64,000 nt of DNA from Paenibacillus sabinae T27 (GTDB lineage Bacteria; Bacillota; Bacilli; Paenibacillales; Paenibacillaceae). The first letter of the stretch is position 1, and each line of letters starts with the position of its first letter. The DNA lies in contig NZ_CP004078.1 in assembly GCF_000612505.1 (NCBI RefSeq), positions 2,282,001 to 2,346,000 on the forward strand. The letters are read 5' to 3'. The notes under the pieces are model-generated. The model was not told where the DNA came from and did not search any database. It saw only the letters and a list, made by a program, of their open reading frames with translations. The translations under genes and the position numbers were made by a program. Positions 50,723-59,503 of this stretch are shown here, one piece after another.

Positions 50723-51478
50723 TTACTGCGCCCCATCCGCCAGTTCGGCAATGCGTCGGCCCGCATCTCCGCGGTATAGTCCGCCATGATAGCAGATGAC
50801 GTTCTCAACGGCATAGTCTGCATATTTGCGCAGACTGGACAGCGCGGTAGCCATATCCGGCGTTACCCGGGGATCAGGGCCATGCAGTTCGCCGTTCTTC
50901 ACTGTCAGGCTGTCGGCGGCGATCAGCGTCCGGCTGGCGGGATGGTACAGACTGACATGCCCCGGGCTGTGGCCGGGGGTCTCAATGACGATGACGCCGC
51001 CTGCGACCGGCAGCTCCTGGCTGTCTTCGATTACGGCGTCCACTTTTGCCTTGGGAGGATGGGCGAGAAGGTGCAGAAAGGCCCGCCGCCACTCCTCCGG
51101 CACATGAGGCGGGAGCATGGCTTCGGCAGCGGCAATCGCTTCCGGCGTATGCTTGAGCAGCATCCGCTCCCCTTCGATATAAGGCTGCTCGATGGGATGA
51201 GCCAGTACCTTGATTGTTCCATTCGCCTCGTCCAGCATGGAAGGGAGTCCGCCGATATGGTCGATGTCCTGGTGGGTGAGAACGACGGTGTCGAGTGTGC
51301 TCCATGCGACTCCGGCTAGTTCGAACGCTTTCTTGATTTTATCGAGCAGTCCGGGGTAGCCCGTGTCGACCAGTACCGCATGATCTTCATCCCACAGCAG
51401 GGCTGGATACAGTGTATCTGTTCCTCCCATTACTTCGGCTGTAATCTCCAGCATTTCAATTCCTTGGGCGATTTGCAT
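50723..51478 (-). CDS. MBL-fold metallo-hydrolase (YflN-like)
   Basis: 251 residues. Metallo-beta-lactamase fold with metal site THQDIDHIGG: the usual HxHxDH motif has Asp in place of the second His (HQDIDH), a variant also known in some YflN-type proteins. ETPGHSPGHVSLYHP, the Asp in ADSLTV, and CYHGG supply the later ligands. The substrate is unknown (lactone, thioester or similar). AGGAGGAAT precedes the ATG. The promoter is a perfect SigA consensus (51558-51586, minus strand) with dyad symmetry, so strong expression under a repressor is likely. Confidence 0.9.
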   Translation of the reverse strand: MQIAQGIEMLEITAEVMGGTDTLYPALLWDEDHAVLVDTGYPGLLDKIKKAFELAGVAWSTLDTVVLTHQDIDHIGGLPSMLDEANGTIKVLAHPIEQPYIEGERMLLKHTPEAIAAAEAMLPPHVPEEWRRAFLHLLAHPPKAKVDAVIEDSQELPVAGGVIVIETPGHSPGHVSLYHPASRTLIAADSLTVKNGELHGPDPRVTPDMATALSSLRKYADYAVENVICYHGGLYRGDAGRRIAELADGAQ

Positions 51479-51557
51479 GGTATTCCTCCTAGACGGAAAA
51501 TGAGTGCAGAGACTATCTTAGTCCAAGAGGGGATTTTAATCAATATGCAAATTTATT

Positions 51558-51586
51558 ATTATACCATAAATAACTTTTTTTGTCAA
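51558..51586 (-). promoter_or_regulatory. Perfect-consensus SigA promoter for the MBL gene
   Basis: On the minus strand TTGACA (51586-51581) and TATAAT (51563-51558) stand exactly 17 bases apart. ATTTAT/ATAAAT arms (51551-51571 on the plus strand) overlap the -10 region and may be an operator. Confidence 0.85.
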
Positions 51587-51743
51587 GTGATAATAAAATG
51601 AGTATGCAGCTGAATATCGACGAATCGTAGAACATAATGGGTTTTGTATTGGAATAAAGAATGTTATCCGCTTTTTTCTGCTTCTTCATGAAGATTTACG
51701 ATTACGATAAAATGATGCAAACCTAAATTGGGGGGATGGTTCT

Positions 51744-53765
51744 ATGGAGACGTTTATCGCCGTGCTTGTCCTTCTTGGTCTGATCGGTCTATCCAAAATT
51801 GTCAACCGGTTCATTCCCTTCGTTCCCGTACCGCTTATTCAAATCGGTTTCGGGGTTGTCACCGCCGCCTTTCCTTGGGGGATTCACTTGGCGCTGGAAC
51901 CGGAGCTGTTCTTTGTCCTGTTTATCGCTCCGCTTCTGTTCAACGACGGAAGGCGTACCCCGCGGGCCGAGCTGTGGAATCTGCGGGCACCGATTCTGCT
52001 GCTGGCGCTCGGCCTGGTGTTTGCGACGGTACTGGTGGCGGGTTACACCATCCACTGGATGATTCCGACGATCCCGCTCGCGGCGGCGTTCGCACTCGCG
52101 GCGATTCTGTCGCCGACGGACGCGGTCGCAGTAAGCGCTCTGGCCGGCCGGGCAGGCCGGGTGCAGCTGCCGAAGAGCGTCCACCGCGTACTTGAAGGCG
52201 AGTCGTTGATGAATGACGCTTCCGGCCTCGTTGCGTTTAAGTTTGCGGTAGCGGCTGCAGTCACCGGCGTATTCTCTCTATCCCAAGCGATTGGCAGCTT
52301 TATTCTCATTGCTGCCGGAGGACTTCTTGCCGGAGCTGTGCTGTCGTTCCTGCTGATTCGTCTTAGCGTCTTTATCCGGCGCTTTGGGATGGAGGATGTC
52401 ACCGTACATGTCCTCCTGCAGATTCTGACGCCATTCCTGATCTACCTTGTCAGCGAAGAGCTGGGCGTGTCGGGCATTCTGGCGGTAGTGGCGGGGGGCA
52501 TTGTTCATGCTATTGAAAAAGACCGGACCGATTCCCCCCAATACAAGCTTCAGCTTGTCTCGGCAAGCATATGGTCGGTGCTGCTGTTTATTTTGAACGG
52601 CATGGTCTTCCTTATTCTCGGTATTTCGATTCCGGATGTTGTATCGGTCATCTACCGGGATACGGCGGTCGACAACCTGACTGTGATTCTGTATGTGCTG
52701 GCTATCACGGCTCTGCTGATTGCACTTCGTTTCGTCTGGGTGTGGTTGATCTGCCTGAGGAGCGCGCGCTTTAAGAACGGGGGCAAGCCTTCGATGAAGT
52801 CGCGGATTATTACCTCTATTTCGGGCGTGCGAGGTGCGGTTACTCTGGCCGGCGCTTTCTCTATTCCGCTTGTGCTGGACGACGGATCGCCGTTCCCGGA
52901 GCGGGACCTGATTATCTTTTTGGCGGCGGGTGTTATACTGTCTTCCCTGATCATTGCCAGCGTCCTGCTTCCGCTTATCGCCCGCAGGGAGGAGGACAGT
53001 CGTGAAGAATCGGAGCAGGCGGCCAAGTCGCAAATTGTGGAGAACTGCAAGGCGATAGTCCGTGGCGGGACGGCAGAGAAGAATCGTGTCGACGCTGTTC
53101 CAGCTGTTCCGGGACTCCCGGGTACGTTCCCGGCGCTGCAGGAAATACAGAACAAGCTGATGATTACAAGTCCGGATGACAAATATGGCAAGGAGTGCGC
53201 ACTCAAAGCGCGGTTGACCGGGCTGCAGGCTGAGCGGCGGGAGCTGAGCGGGCTTATTGAAGGCGGGTCCATCTCTTCCGAGGCGGGGCAAGCGATGATG
53301 GAGCTGCTGGATCACAAGGAAGCGCTGCTGACGAGAGGACTCGATTCACAGCTCAGACTGTCGCTAGAGAAACTGGGCCGGATGTTCTCCGGAATATTCT
53401 CGAAGCCGCTGCAAGAAACCGGCCGTTCCCGCCCTCTTCCGGTCGGAGGCATCCGGGAAGCCAAGATCGGGATGTGCCGCGCCGCGATCGGCGCCATCCA
53501 GGAAGAGATGAACGAGGATAACCGGGAAGGTTACGGAAGCGTGGCAAAGCGTTACGGCTTGCTGATAGACCGTCTGAAGCACGACCAGGGCGGAAATGGA
53601 GCGGAGCATGAGGAAGGCCGCCAGCTGGAATTGAAGCTCGAAGCCATTCAGGAGCAGCGCGATACGGTGCAGAGGATGTTTGAGGACGGGACGCTGGGCC
53701 GCCAGGCCACCGCCGAGCTCCGCTGGTTTGTTGATGAACTGGAGTTGGCCATTTGGGAGGATTAA
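51744..53765 (+). CDS. Na+/H+ antiporter, CPA1/NhaP-type
   Basis: 673 residues with about twelve membrane helices to residue 415 and a long soluble C-terminus. Ion-path motifs: AAFALAAILSPTDAVAVSALA (the ND/TD-type pair), RVLEGESLMNDASGLVAFKFA and SGVRGAVTLAGAFSIPL. These are typical of bacterial Na+(K+)/H+ exchangers of the NhaP/NhaK type. The tail (about 420-673) is helical and charged, with repeated Leu-Glu-Lys stretches, likely regulatory. B. subtilis NhaK has about the same length. GGGGGGATGG precedes ATG 51744. The GNAT gene begins two bases after it. Confidence 0.93.
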   Translation: METFIAVLVLLGLIGLSKIVNRFIPFVPVPLIQIGFGVVTAAFPWGIHLALEPELFFVLFIAPLLFNDGRRTPRAELWNLRAPILLLALGLVFATVLVAGYTIHWMIPTIPLAAAFALAAILSPTDAVAVSALAGRAGRVQLPKSVHRVLEGESLMNDASGLVAFKFAVAAAVTGVFSLSQAIGSFILIAAGGLLAGAVLSFLLIRLSVFIRRFGMEDVTVHVLLQILTPFLIYLVSEELGVSGILAVVAGGIVHAIEKDRTDSPQYKLQLVSASIWSVLLFILNGMVFLILGISIPDVVSVIYRDTAVDNLTVILYVLAITALLIALRFVWVWLICLRSARFKNGGKPSMKSRIITSISGVRGAVTLAGAFSIPLVLDDGSPFPERDLIIFLAAGVILSSLIIASVLLPLIARREEDSREESEQAAKSQIVENCKAIVRGGTAEKNRVDAVPAVPGLPGTFPALQEIQNKLMITSPDDKYGKECALKARLTGLQAERRELSGLIEGGSISSEAGQAMMELLDHKEALLTRGLDSQLRLSLEKLGRMFSGIFSKPLQETGRSRPLPVGGIREAKIGMCRAAIGAIQEEMNEDNREGYGSVAKRYGLLIDRLKHDQGGNGAEHEEGRQLELKLEAIQEQRDTVQRMFEDGTLGRQATAELRWFVDELELAIWED

Positions 53766-53767
53766 AG

Positions 53768-54274
53768 ATGAACTGCGAAGAGCTGTCTTTCGCCGAAATC
53801 GGGGAAGAGCATTTGGCTGAGGCGACAGATATATATAATTATTATGTGCTGAATACGACCGTGTCGTTTCACACCAAGCAGCTGACTATACAGGAAATGA
53901 GACGGAACATGCTGACCGACGACCCCCGGTTTAAATCCTATGCGGTCATGCAGGACGAGGAAATGCAGGGCTATGTTTTGATAGCAAGACACAAGAGCAA
54001 GCAGGCTTATGACGTAACGGGTGAAATCAGCGTATACCTGAAGCCGGAGTGTACGGGGAAAAAATTCGGAAGGCCGGCATTGGCCTTTATCGAGCGGATG
54101 GCCGCGGAACAAGGATTTCATACGCTGGTGGCCACGGTATGCTCGGAGAATGGCCCGAGCCGGTCCTTTTTCGAGAGCAGCGGTTATGAGCAGAGTGCCT
54201 ATTACAGGGAAATCGGCCGTAAATTCGGCCGGTGGCTGGATATCGTTGTGTATCAAAAAAGAGTCGGAGCATAG
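53768..54274 (+). CDS. GNAT-family N-acetyltransferase
   Basis: 168 residues from ATG 53768 with GGGAGG nine bases before. The GNAT fold resembles phosphinothricin-acetyltransferase-like enzymes: ATDIYNYYVLNTTVSFHTKQLT, MQGYVLIARHKSK, TGEISVYLKPECTGKKFGRPAL (acetyl-CoA loop, here K-K-F-G-R rather than R-x-x-G-x-G/A), and VCSENGPSRSFFESSGYEQ. It transfers acetyl from acetyl-CoA to a small amine. The stop of the antiporter is just upstream, so both are probably read together. A long bidirectional hairpin follows. Confidence 0.9.
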   Translation: MNCEELSFAEIGEEHLAEATDIYNYYVLNTTVSFHTKQLTIQEMRRNMLTDDPRFKSYAVMQDEEMQGYVLIARHKSKQAYDVTGEISVYLKPECTGKKFGRPALAFIERMAAEQGFHTLVATVCSENGPSRSFFESSGYEQSAYYREIGRKFGRWLDIVVYQKRVGA

Positions 54275-54310
54275 CGGGATTCGGAACATCTTCGCTCCTA
54301 TATAATCGCC

Positions 54311-54360
54311 AATAAGGCCGTCCTGCCCGGATCAATAATCCAGGGCAGGGCGGCCTTATT
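54311..54360. terminator. Bidirectional terminator
   Basis: AATAAGGCCG and CGGCCTTATT, with CTGCCC/GGGCAG inside, form a long stem between the acetyltransferase (+) and the minus-strand exporter genes. Confidence 0.85.
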
Positions 54361-54429
54361 GTTCCCCCAGCGCTGCGCCCGGGGGTGAGCTTATTTGGGA
54401 GGGGGTATGATCTCCCCTTGAAACGGCAG

Positions 54430-54852
54430 TTATTTTCGGCCGCGGCGGAACATCTGTCCCAGCACCTCGCTGAGTACAAGCCCGGTGGCGATGGCCCCTG
54501 AGAGCAGGAAAGCCTGCACGGCGGCCTCCAGCGCGGTGTTATAATCGTCTTCAATGAACCGGCGCATGGCATCGTAGGCGAGGCCGCCCGGTACGAGCGG
54601 TATGATGCCGCCAACGCTGAAGATGATAACAGGCGTTTTAAACGATCTGGCAAAAATTTGGCTGACCGCCCCGACGACGACCGTGGCAAAGAAGGTAGCC
54701 ACGACGGATTTCCACTCGGGATCGAGCAGCAGAAATACCATCCAGCCCAGCATTCCGGCCAGTCCGCATTGAAACAGCATGCGTTTGGGCGTGTTAAAGA
54801 GGATGCAGAACGTGGCGGAGGCGATAAAGCTTGTGATAAGCTGCACAATCAT
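54430..54852 (-). CDS. Threonine/serine exporter, small subunit (ThrE_2/DUF3815, YjjB-like)
   Basis: 140 residues from ATG 54852 after GAGGAG. Four or five membrane helices; signature LFNTPKRMLFQCGLAGMLGW, FFATVVVGAVSQIFARSFKTPVIIFSVGGIIPLVPGGLAYDAMRRFIEDDYNTA. It is the short partner of split ThrE-type exporters. The larger subunit is encoded just upstream on the same strand, 22 bp away, which supports joint function in export of Ser/Thr or related compounds. The IIPLVPG motif is repeated in both subunits. Confidence 0.88.
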   Translation of the reverse strand: MIVQLITSFIASATFCILFNTPKRMLFQCGLAGMLGWMVFLLLDPEWKSVVATFFATVVVGAVSQIFARSFKTPVIIFSVGGIIPLVPGGLAYDAMRRFIEDDYNTALEAAVQAFLLSGAIATGLVLSEVLGQMFRRGRK

Positions 54853-54874
54853 GATATTACTCCTCTTTGTAAGG

Positions 54875-55636
54875 CTATGAAACGAAGGACAGTACAAGTC
54901 CGATACCTGTTCCGATGGCAAAAGCGGTCAGGAACGCTTCCGCTCCCTTGGACAGCCCCGATATCAGATGACCGGCCATCAGGTCTCTGACGGCATTGGT
55001 AATCAGCAGTCCCGGCACGAGCGGCATAACGGAGCCGATGATGATCTTGTCCGTTTCCTTGCCGATGCCGGCCTGGACGAACAGGTAGGCCAGCAGGCCG
55101 ATCAGAAAAGACGCCGTAAGCTCGGCAAAAAATTTAATCTGGACCAGCCTTTGCAAATAAGTCGCTGAGGCGTAGCCAAGCCCCGACACTAGGAGTGCGG
55201 GCAGGGCGTCCTGGAAGCCGCCCTTGAACATCATGGTGAAGCAGCCGCCCGCCATGGCGGCGGCCATGATCTGGAGCCAGACCGGGTAGGCATGGGCCGC
55301 ATCGTCCACCTGGGCCAGCCGCTCCCGTGCCTGCGCCGAGGTGATCTGCCGCTGGCTGAGGCGGCGCGAGATGTCATTGACCTCCGCGACCTTTTGCAGG
55401 TCGGTCGTACGCTCGGCGATACGGAACAGCTTGGGCTGCTCGGTCCGGCTGGTCGTAAAGAGGATCACTGTCGGCGTCACATAGCTGTGCGCCCCCGGAA
55501 ATCCGAGGGAGGCGGCCATGCGCGTCATCGTATCCTCCACGCGGTAAGTCTCCGCGCCATTTTGGAGCATGATTTTTCCGGCCAGAAGGCACAGATCTAT
55601 AATTTCATAGGTTGTCCCGGATTCAGCGTTGTTCAA
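54875..55636 (-). CDS. Threonine/serine exporter, large subunit (ThrE/DUF1212, YjjP-like)
   Basis: About 253 residues if TTG 55636 is used; AAGGGGAGG lies twelve bases upstream. The frame is open to 55702. The N-terminal cytoplasmic part (YEIIDLCLLAGKIMLQNGAETYRVEDTMTRMAASLGF, PTVILFTT) is the DUF1212 hydrolase-like domain. Five membrane helices follow (about 115-253) with IIGSVMPLVPGLLITNAVRDLMAGHLISGLSKGAEAFLTAFAIGTGIG. With the small subunit it should form a proton-driven exporter of small amino acids. Confidence 0.9.
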   Translation of the reverse strand: MNNAESGTTYEIIDLCLLAGKIMLQNGAETYRVEDTMTRMAASLGFPGAHSYVTPTVILFTTSRTEQPKLFRIAERTTDLQKVAEVNDISRRLSQRQITSAQARERLAQVDDAAHAYPVWLQIMAAAMAGGCFTMMFKGGFQDALPALLVSGLGYASATYLQRLVQIKFFAELTASFLIGLLAYLFVQAGIGKETDKIIIGSVMPLVPGLLITNAVRDLMAGHLISGLSKGAEAFLTAFAIGTGIGLVLSFVS

Positions 55637-55736
55637 AACCTGGTTGATCCTCCCCTTGAATGTTATATATCCGATTGTGCCTGCAACGGACCAAAAGATC
55701 AAGTTCCAATTCTTTATTTCATCTATCCGTGGCGAA

Positions 55737-57074
55737 TCAGGCTTGAGTGGACCGCATTTTCCGGTTAAATCTTAGCGTCAAATAAACGGCGCGAATAATC
55801 AAATCAATGGCGATGGATAACCAGACCCCGGCAATGCCCATGTCGAAATAAAGGCACAGCACATATACGCCGACCACGCGGATCAACCACATTCCGATAG
55901 CTGTGCTGTACATGGGACTCTTCGTATCCCCAGCTCCTTGAAGGGCTCCGGCGATAACCAGTCCGACGGCCAGGAACGGCTGGGCGAACGCATCGATACG
56001 CAGCGCGGTGGTCACCATCCCGATAACGGCGGCATCCTGGGTGAACCAGCCGGCGGCAACTGGGGAGAACACAAACATCAAGATCCCCACAGCGGTCATA
56101 AACGCCACGGCAATCCACATGGTTAACAGCCCGTATTGGCGGGCATCCTCTTTTTTGTCCGCTCCCAGGTTCTGGCCTACAAGCGTGGTCGCCGCGACGG
56201 CCAGGCCGTACCCCGGCATATAAGAGAAGATCTCTATATTTCCGGCAAGAATATGGGCTGCGTAAACATCCGTACCTATTCGCACAATGAGGCCAAAATA
56301 AAGCACCTGCCCAAAACGCATGATCAGCCTCTCGGCTGCCGCCGGGGCGGAAAGCTTCAGCAAGGGCAGCGTGTATTCGCTTGAGCCCCTTTTTCGAATG
56401 GAAAAAGAGAGCTTCGATCTGCGGATATGGATAAACAGCGCAATGGCTCCAATCACCCGAACCGCAGAGGTCGCCCAAGCGGCTCCCGCGATCCCCCAGC
56501 CTGACCAGCCGAACAGACCAAAAATGAGAACGTAATCCAGTGCGATATGGACCATATTCATCCAAATGCCGACCTTCATGGGGGTTTTCGTATCGCCGGC
56601 CGCGCGCAAAATGCTTCCGAATACCGTCATCAGGGACAAGAAAACAGAGGGGACGGCCACGATCCGGAAATAGACCGCACTATCCGCCAATACTTCCGGC
56701 TCCGCTCCCATCAGCCGCAGCAAAGGCTCGGCAAATAACAACGTAATGATGCCGAAGGCCAGGCCCAGCAGCGCCGAAATCCACGCCGATTGCCGGGCAA
56801 TGGCTTTGGCCTTGCCGATCTCCCCGGCGCCGACGCTCCGTGCTATCAGTGAGGAAGTCCCCACTCCCATAGCCATAAAAATAGCGATATAAACGGCCAT
56901 AATGGCATTGGTGACCCCGACGGCGGCGACTTCATTCAGACCGATCCGGGATACAAAGAGGGTGTCGACAAAGCCGACAATAGTCTGCAAAAAATTTTCA
57001 ATCATAGACGGTATGGCCAGAGCCAGGATCACTTTGATCTTTCGGCTCCGGTCGCTGCGGGCGGCTGCTAACAT
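55737..57074 (-). CDS. MATE-family efflux transporter
   Basis: 445 residues from ATG 57074 after GGAGG; upstream in-frame ATGs reach 57185 without a site. Twelve membrane helices in two halves. MATE signatures: LALAIPSMIENFLQTIVGFVDTLFVSRIGLNEVAAVGVTNAI near the start, SLIARSVGAGEIGKAK, RAAGDTKTPMKVGIWMN, and QGAGDTKSPMYSTAIGMW in the second half. It exports drugs or organic cations, driven by Na+ or H+. No neighbour suggests a specific substrate. Confidence 0.93.
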   Translation of the reverse strand: MLAAARSDRSRKIKVILALAIPSMIENFLQTIVGFVDTLFVSRIGLNEVAAVGVTNAIMAVYIAIFMAMGVGTSSLIARSVGAGEIGKAKAIARQSAWISALLGLAFGIITLLFAEPLLRLMGAEPEVLADSAVYFRIVAVPSVFLSLMTVFGSILRAAGDTKTPMKVGIWMNMVHIALDYVLIFGLFGWSGWGIAGAAWATSAVRVIGAIALFIHIRRSKLSFSIRKRGSSEYTLPLLKLSAPAAAERLIMRFGQVLYFGLIVRIGTDVYAAHILAGNIEIFSYMPGYGLAVAATTLVGQNLGADKKEDARQYGLLTMWIAVAFMTAVGILMFVFSPVAAGWFTQDAAVIGMVTTALRIDAFAQPFLAVGLVIAGALQGAGDTKSPMYSTAIGMWLIRVVGVYVLCLYFDMGIAGVWLSIAIDLIIRAVYLTLRFNRKMRSTQA

Positions 57075-57254
57075 GAGGAACCTCCGTAATTTATGTGAAT
57101 GTACTTGATAACCTTCTGCGCGTTTCCGATGCTCACGGTCATTGTATCCCCCCGGGAGGGATGTGTCAAAATAAAGGCAACGCAAACGGCAGCCCTGGGC
57201 AGAGCTGCTTCAAGGAGGAAGCGTGACTGGCGGTTTCCGGCAATCTTTCCCCAC

Positions 57255-57746
57255 TTAAGTTTCCTTGTTCCGTTCTTTGAGCGATTCTTTCAGCAGCGTA
57301 GTCAGCTCCGACGTATACCTGGTCAGCCTGAGGCTGATCTCCGACCGCATCACATCGCGGGTCATGCCAAACCGCTCCTTGTATCCCCGGCAATAAAAAT
57401 AATGATATACGACCAAATCGGACTGTTCCTCCGTCAGAATCCGGATATTTCGCTGTTTAAGCTCCCGGCGCAGTCTGTACAAATCTTTCATGATTTGCTC
57501 CAGAATGTATTGGCCGGCGGCGAGATACAGGCGTTTGAGGATATTGGTGGAGTACTCGATTTCGGCTATGCTTTTTTGCACCATTGTTTCCATATACGGA
57601 AGCAGGATGCAGTCCCGGAGCATTGTGCGTTCCTCGGCGGTAATGATCTTGCCCGGGTGGGGAAGATGCTGCTGTTCATACTGCTCGACATGCTCTGTCA
57701 GCAGCATTTTGGATTTCCAGCGTTCGTTGTCGTCCAGCTTGCTCAT
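57255..57746 (-). CDS. Conserved-looking small protein co-encoded with UvrX-type polymerase
   Basis: 163 residues, highly charged and helical, no membrane part, no recognisable motif. Typical stretches are HVEQYEQQHLPHPGKIITAEERTMLRDCILLPYMETMVQKS and LRRELKQRNIRILTEEQSDLVVYHYFYCRGY. It overlaps the polymerase gene by 4 bp (ATGA), so translation is coupled and a work partnership is likely. B. subtilis UvrX-type genes are followed by YolD-like proteins; this one does not look like YolD to me. Under SOS control through the shared promoter at about 59100. Confidence 0.75.
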   Translation of the reverse strand: MSKLDDNERWKSKMLLTEHVEQYEQQHLPHPGKIITAEERTMLRDCILLPYMETMVQKSIAEIEYSTNILKRLYLAAGQYILEQIMKDLYRLRRELKQRNIRILTEEQSDLVVYHYFYCRGYKERFGMTRDVMRSEISLRLTRYTSELTTLLKESLKERNKET

Positions 57747-58996
57747 TTATAATGCCCCCCAATCTGTTCGGCTCTTTCCCGCGCGACGCCGGCTTCCATC
57801 AGAGAGGAGGCGCGCATAATGGCATCGCTCCCGTACCGGTCCTTGATTCCGTCGATGGCCCGTTCCCGGTCGTAAGCAAGGCAGCGGTTATCAAAAAAGG
57901 TAAGCTGCATAATGCTGTCGTCCGTCAGCTGGGACAGGGAGACGCTCAGGTGGCTGACAGGCAGCCCGCTCCAGTGCTTCTTGAACAGGGAATGGGCGGC
58001 GGCGGCCACTTCATGGGTCAGGGCGGTCGGCTCGGGCAGCGTCATCTGCCGGCTAAAGTGGGAGGAGCGTTCGCCGTCCGTTTCCGCTGCGGAGACGGAC
58101 ACAACCGAGCCCATGTAATGATGATATCTTGTGCGCCGGCACACCTCAATCACCAGCTCAAGCAGGACAATTTCGATGTCTTTAAGCCTGTGATACAGCC
58201 TCCAGCGGAGCGCCTTGCCATGGTTCACCGATTTTAATTGATGCCGTATTCCGGCGGCCACGGGGCTTGGATCGATCCCCCGAGCCGTCTGCCAGTAGTA
58301 CTCGGCCTGAATATCGCTCTGTTTTCCCATTTCCCGCCGCATCCGCTGCTTGAACTCATAGAGCTCCATACGCGCGATATCTCCGATGCAGGCCAGGCCC
58401 ATCCGGGTAAAATGGCGGGTCATCGCCGATGCCACCATGAACATTTGATGCACGGGGAGCTTCCATAACGTCGACTCCAGCCTCTCGAACGAGAGCTCAA
58501 ATATGCCTTCCTGCATCTTCTTGGCATAGTTGTCGGTCGCCATTTTGGCCAGAACCTTGGTAGGGCCGATGCCGACCCTCGTATGTACTCCGGTTGATAA
58601 ATAGACATGGTTTTGAATCATTTGGGCCATTTCATAGGGAGATCCGAAATAAGCTAGCGAGCCCGAAACGTCCAAAAATTGCTCATCGATGCTGTAAGGC
58701 TCCACAAGATCGGTATAGGACTCAAAGATTTCGGTGATCAGGAGCGAGACTTGAATATAGGTCCGCATTCTGGGACGGATGACCACCAACTCCGGGCATT
58801 TGGCCAGCGCCTCTCCGACCCGGGACGCCGTCGTCACGCCGCGGGATTTGGCGATTGGGCATGCCGCCAGCACGATGCCGTTCAGCCTTTCGGGGTCTCC
58901 TACAGCAACGGGCTTATCGCGATATTCGGGATGAGCCGACTTCTCTATCGATGCGTAGAAGGACTGTCCGTCAATTAAAAAAATGTGTCTCAACAT
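57743..58996 (-). CDS. Y-family DNA polymerase (UvrX/YqjW-like)
   Basis: 417 residues from ATG 58996 after GGAGGG; upstream in-frame ATG 59029 is unsupported. Y-family catalytic features: FLIDGQSFYASIEKS (first Asp), and YSIDEQFLDVS (Asp-Glu pair). GIGPTKVLAKMATDNYAKK lies in the palm/thumb, and the C-terminal half is the little-finger DNA-binding domain. It copies past damaged bases at the cost of errors. It leads a two-gene unit controlled by a promoter with a LexA box in its spacer (59115-59128). Confidence 0.93.
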   Translation of the reverse strand: MLRHIFLIDGQSFYASIEKSAHPEYRDKPVAVGDPERLNGIVLAACPIAKSRGVTTASRVGEALAKCPELVVIRPRMRTYIQVSLLITEIFESYTDLVEPYSIDEQFLDVSGSLAYFGSPYEMAQMIQNHVYLSTGVHTRVGIGPTKVLAKMATDNYAKKMQEGIFELSFERLESTLWKLPVHQMFMVASAMTRHFTRMGLACIGDIARMELYEFKQRMRREMGKQSDIQAEYYWQTARGIDPSPVAAGIRHQLKSVNHGKALRWRLYHRLKDIEIVLLELVIEVCRRTRYHHYMGSVVSVSAAETDGERSSHFSRQMTLPEPTALTHEVAAAAHSLFKKHWSGLPVSHLSVSLSQLTDDSIMQLTFFDNRCLAYDRERAIDGIKDRYGSDAIMRASSLMEAGVARERAEQIGGHYK

Positions 58997-59114
58997 GGGT
59001 GAACCCTCCATCAAAAAACTTGTAATCACACCGGCGCTTCCGGGAAGCGTCTCCTATGTACCTGGGCAGGGGTCTTTCTGAACGGAAAAAGAGGACTATG
59101 CTCTAATTATATTG

Positions 59115-59128
59115 CGAACATATGATCG
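59115..59128. promoter_or_regulatory. LexA/DinR box 1 (in the polymerase promoter)
   Basis: CGAACATATGATCG, one base off the Bacillus consensus CGAAC-N4-GTTCG. On the minus strand it lies between TATACA and TATAAT spaced 17 bases, so LexA would block the UvrX-type operon. Confidence 0.8.
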
Positions 59129-59165
59129 TGTATATACATATTATTTTCCAAAGGGTCTTGAATTG

Positions 59166-59179
59166 CGAACAAATGTTTG
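59166..59179. promoter_or_regulatory. LexA/DinR box 2 (in the small-gene promoter)
   Basis: CGAACAAATGTTTG matches CGAAC-N4-GTTY. It fills the 17-base spacer between TTGAAT (59158-59163) and GATAAT (59181-59186) on the plus strand. Confidence 0.85.
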
Positions 59180-59201
59180 CGATAATGGTGCTAATAAAAA
59201 G

Positions 59202-59215
59202 CGAACGCTTGTTCT
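59202..59215. promoter_or_regulatory. LexA/DinR box 3 (downstream of the small-gene promoter)
   Basis: CGAACGCTTGTTCT, a further match 13 bp before ATG 59228, overlapping the start of the ribosome site. Confidence 0.8.
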
Positions 59216-59227
59216 TGGAGGTGCGCC

Positions 59228-59428
59228 ATGCCGAAGAAATATATAGGCCATACCGTCGAAATTGTCTATCTGGACCGAAGCGGACGCTTGTCACAGCGGC
59301 GGATTACGGTCAACGATATCCGAGGAGGTCTGGTCCGGGCCTCGTGTCTGACAACGGGAAGTCCGCGAACGTTCCGGCTCGACCGCATTTTGGCCTGGAA
59401 GCCGGCGGGAAGCATGCGGGCGTCTTAA
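59228..59428 (+). CDS. Small SOS-controlled protein, WYL-like segment
   Basis: 66 residues (YIGHTVEIVYLDRSGRLSQRR, then TVNDIRGGLVRASCLTTGSPRTFRLDRILAW). The pattern of a beta-barrel fragment with R-T-F-R-L-D-R-I-L resembles the last part of WYL domains, which bind nucleotides or small ligands in some DNA-damage regulators; this is a weak similarity seen by eye. GGAGG precedes the ATG. The promoter has LexA box 2 in its spacer and box 3 after it, so the gene should be induced by DNA damage together with the divergent polymerase operon. Confidence 0.75.
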   Translation: MPKKYIGHTVEIVYLDRSGRLSQRRITVNDIRGGLVRASCLTTGSPRTFRLDRILAWKPAGSMRAS

Positions 59429-59503
59429 AGAGGAAGGTGAGTGAGCGGAGGGTAGTGGATGGACAGATATCGTCCTGTTGTAACCTTGCGGCCCCATGCC
59501 AAG

